Shown here: one piece after another, positions 32,001-32,637 of the stretch | How positions within the stretch are numbered: the first letter of the stretch is position 1 | How the letters are laid out: every line of letters begins with the position of its first letter | From: an uncultured Bacteroidota bacterium | GTDB lineage: Bacteria; Bacteroidota; Bacteroidia; Bacteroidales; WCHB1-69 | Length of the DNA: 32,637 nt | NCBI GenBank assembly: GCA_902796805.1 | Contig: CADBQG010000048.1 | Span: 1 to 32,637 of the forward strand | Direction of reading: 5' to 3' | The notes under the pieces: model-generated | Databases searched by the model: none | What the model was told of the DNA's origin: nothing | What the model saw: only the letters and a program-made list of their open reading frames with translations | Program-made: the position numbers and the translations under genes

Positions 32001-32637
32001 GGAATCGCCCAAAGGCTCATATCCTATTCAATTGGGAACTCCATACGTGGCCAAAAAAGGACTAATAACAAAACCTTCAACAAATCCTGACAATTATTGG
32101 ACTGAATACTCTGTTAATAGCCTGAGTTATTGTTTCTCTCTGAAGTCCACTATTGAAGATGTCCCAAACACGTTGTCGAAGTTTTTAATTGATAGAAATG
32201 AAATTGAAGTAGGTGAAACTAATGAAAATTACTACTCTGATACATTGATTTACAACGGAGGGTATGATTATAGAGTTTGGGCTCTCTGGAATGATGGTTG
32301 TAAAGTTGCAATCAGTGATAGTATATTCGTTGCCGATTTGTGTGATCGTGAAGGTGTTTCTTTTTCTGAAGAGAGTTGTAACGAATATGTTTGGAATGAT
32401 GTAACTTATTTAGAGTCTGGAACTTATTGTCATAGCTATTTATTGCCTAACGGTTGTCTTTCAACTGATACGCTTCATTTGACAATCAACACACCGCAGC
32501 ACCAGTCGCAAACACATACTGCGATAGACAGTTACGCGTGGAACGGAACAACATACACTGAATCTGGAACTTACATGTACAGTCACACTGATGAAAACGG
32601 TTGCGAGCAAGTTGACACTTTGCACCTCACGGTTCAC
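29008..32637 (+). CDS. Secreted C10-family cysteine protease with adhesin modules, 3' end outside the window
   Basis: The frame is open for 1210 codons from the ATG at 29008 to the window edge with no stop. Residues 1-20 are a signal peptide (MKKKILFSLFIIVFFNAQAQ). Residues 21 to about 165 fit a streptopain-type propeptide (AFYVFNAPRGFVMVAADTRV). The C10 catalytic domain runs to about 390: nucleophile Cys193 (YAGCVATALAQIFKYW), His339 (GGHAFVCDGFD) and the FNWGWSG motif (Asn355, Trp356, Trp358). These match the SpeB catalytic set. Two tandem modules of about 353 residues follow, each an Ig-like domain plus an FN3 domain split by a jelly-roll insert. Two units of a short YxWN repeat lie at the end. 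Such proteins are usually secreted by type IX secretion, but a sorting domain is not visible here. The G+C content falls sharply after about 29640. Confidence 0.92.
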   Translation, partial: MKKKILFSLFIIVFFNAQAQDFSSRGANTSVSEEAAYNVGLTFLGDKVGVLHRNGGGLELDTVFRTQSGHNAFYVFNAPRGFVMVAADTRVAPVIAYSSESQFHGGNMPESLQELLEGYVMQVQYAIDSVDAASARETALMWNIFLSGELPQPARSQSAVPPLLRTLWNQNSPYNSICPADPAGPGGHVYAGCVATALAQIFKYWSQPANGLGSNSYNCNFTSEGYGNYGFLSVDFTTGNYNYNMMPNSLSNATSEEIAEVAKLIYHCGVAVEMKYGANGSGAFDSKALSALKNFFGYTTAQLVKKTAYTDPEWKSLLKSELLQMRPVYYSGSGNQGGHAFVCDGFDENDMFHFNWGWSGSNNGYYTLTSLTPGNKNFSSGQTAIIGIDAAQPKIRASKHCVSFLSPCGTVSESKSVFIISTSLVQTINATVVGNFGVSIDSSTYLQNLDISSTGGKLYIRHNGSEVGATEQGLLILSSGSATDTVYLTGNTFVDVFDCLPPQNLVISTQDLQHINLNWNSPTVDHDPKYLSWSSENVSVFSGYASYYRFTMLQRYSETDILPYHNKSITAIRFYADAEASLFKAVVYSGGSFEGGFNPGTLVYSQDIDRSSLNLNGWNTITLDTSVIVDAAQELCFGIYLEAPAGTYAIPRCSGGVAYKGCVYGYHSSNSVSWNEYSQEYTYPLGVIVENAQKVVDYTILRDGSILGTTNDPFYQDYVDSSKTFNYTVVANWSNNCSDSTMKSFKNVAQISSVPERVDIFTNYGYGLNVKKVVIAGCGLESSIHAFVDGDFQISSDSVNYSSSQTLPASGGALFVRYSPSSSSEQFESGLLILSSDNIVTNVPITAQIYNECTPPKNLLLSQNGNNISLTWESPDLQTVQQYPLSWYESPGNLSYGSNHSEIKRYIVHRFDTNDLASYHGKQLTSVSFIPHNSVTTYKIVVYKGGSERTSQYFSSGTKIVEQDVDISTLTAGEWNSIQLQNPVMVDASQELWYGVYLESPKGSYPIQLGTPYVAKKGLITKPSTNPDNYWTEYSVNSLSYCFSLKSTIEDVPNTLSKFLIDRNEIEVGETNENYYSDTLIYNGGYDYRVWALWNDGCKVAISDSIFVADLCDREGVSFSEESCNEYVWNDVTYLESGTYCHSYLLPNGCLSTDTLHLTINTPQHQSQTHTAIDSYAWNGTTYTESGTYMYSHTDENGCEQVDTLHLTVH
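30181..31260 (+). repeat. Adhesin module, copy 1 (Ig-like plus split FN3 with jelly-roll insert)
   Basis: Protein-level repeat within the C10 protease. An Ig-like part carries NFGVSIDSSTYLQNLDIS, GGKLYIRHNG and GLLILSSGS. It is followed by the first half of an FN3 domain starting at Cys500 (CLPPQNLVIS, INLNWNSP). Then comes a roughly 150-residue jelly-roll-like insert (KSITAIRFYAD, NGWNTITLD, AAQELCFGIYLEAP), and the second half of FN3 (DYTILRDGSILGTTNDPFYQ, FNYTVVANWSNNCSDS). The DNA itself is diverged from copy 2. Confidence 0.75.
31261..32340 (+). repeat. Adhesin module, copy 2
   Basis: Second copy of the same layout, about 353 residues after the first. The Ig-like part has DFQISSDSVNYSSSQTLPAS, GGALFVRYSP and GLLILSSDN. 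FN3 starts at Cys853 (CTPPKNLLLS, ISLTWESP). The jelly-roll-like insert has KQLTSVSFIPH, AGEWNSIQLQ and ASQELWYGVYLESP. The second FN3 half has KFLIDRNEIEVGETNENYYS and YDYRVWALWNDGCKVAISDS. Conserved positions line up with copy 1 but identity is modest. Confidence 0.75.
32377..32637 (+). repeat. YxWN...SGTY short tandem repeats, at least two units
   Basis: Unit 1 begins near residue 1124 (SCNEYVWNDVTYLESGTYCH ... NGCLSTDTLHLTI). Unit 2 begins near residue 1173 (IDSYAWNGTTYTESGTYMYS ... NGCEQVDTLHLTV). The period is about 49 residues. The frame runs off the window in the middle of the array, so further units are likely. This repeat type occurs in large surface or secreted proteins of Bacteroidetes. 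Confidence 0.8.

Noticed and set aside
1-32637. Search by eye for CRISPR arrays, transposase genes, integrases, toxin-antitoxin or restriction systems
   Set aside because: No regularly spaced direct repeats in DNA, no terminal inverted repeats with target duplications and no proteins of these families were found.

Overview
The window looks like a piece of a Bacteroidales (phylum Bacteroidota) chromosome. The evidence is: repeated TAnnTTTG-type promoter boxes upstream of genes; an Oar-like TonB-dependent receptor; a BatA-type membrane protein; a large RluA-family pseudouridine synthase with a coiled-coil extension; a bacterial GH3 protein; a streptopain-like C10 protease with T9SS-style adhesin modules; and A-rich start-site contexts. 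The family or genus cannot be fixed from this sequence. I see no insertion sequence, prophage, CRISPR array, rRNA or replication origin. Every gene-free stretch is shorter than about 300 bases.

Layout. 1-1950, minus strand: the start of an SDR oxidoreductase, a flavodoxin-family reductase, and two overlapping genes of unknown function (a small exported or anchored protein and a polytopic membrane protein). 2014-2254, minus strand: tRNA-Pro(TGG) and tRNA-Arg(TCT) with a promoter and a rho-independent terminator. 2489-3469, minus: an EamA transporter. 3688-12070, plus: a co-directional run of FKBP-type prolyl isomerase, a small cysteine-rich membrane protein, argS, a MurL-family PP-loop protein, a second EamA transporter and an Oar-like outer-membrane receptor. 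The receptor meets a convergent SUMF1-domain protein (12105-12920, minus) at a 24-bp perfect inverted repeat that contains both stop codons.

13230-16502, plus: a BatA/VWA membrane protein and a PatB/MalY-type C-S lyase, whose 3' end overlaps a convergent 1068-residue TPR protein (16495-19701, minus). The Tex RNA-binding protein (19774-21909, minus) is divergent from an RluA-family synthase, followed by KDO-8-phosphate phosphatase (kdsC) and a TerB/DnaJ protein. A carboxynorspermidine-synthase-like dehydrogenase (25227-26432, minus) is divergent from a GH3 protein. The GH3 stop codon overlaps the start of a HAD hydrolase. From 29008 to the window end runs one unterminated reading frame: a secreted C10 cysteine protease followed by two copies of a roughly 353-residue adhesin module and the first units of a short C-terminal repeat.

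Most genes are housekeeping or envelope functions. The most interesting points are the MurL-family protein, which suggests an alternative route to D-glutamate in peptidoglycan; the modular, compositionally split C10 protease; the translationally coupled GH3-HAD pair; and the palindromic double stop/terminator at 12063-12112. I did not find convincing evidence for a wholly new multi-gene system.
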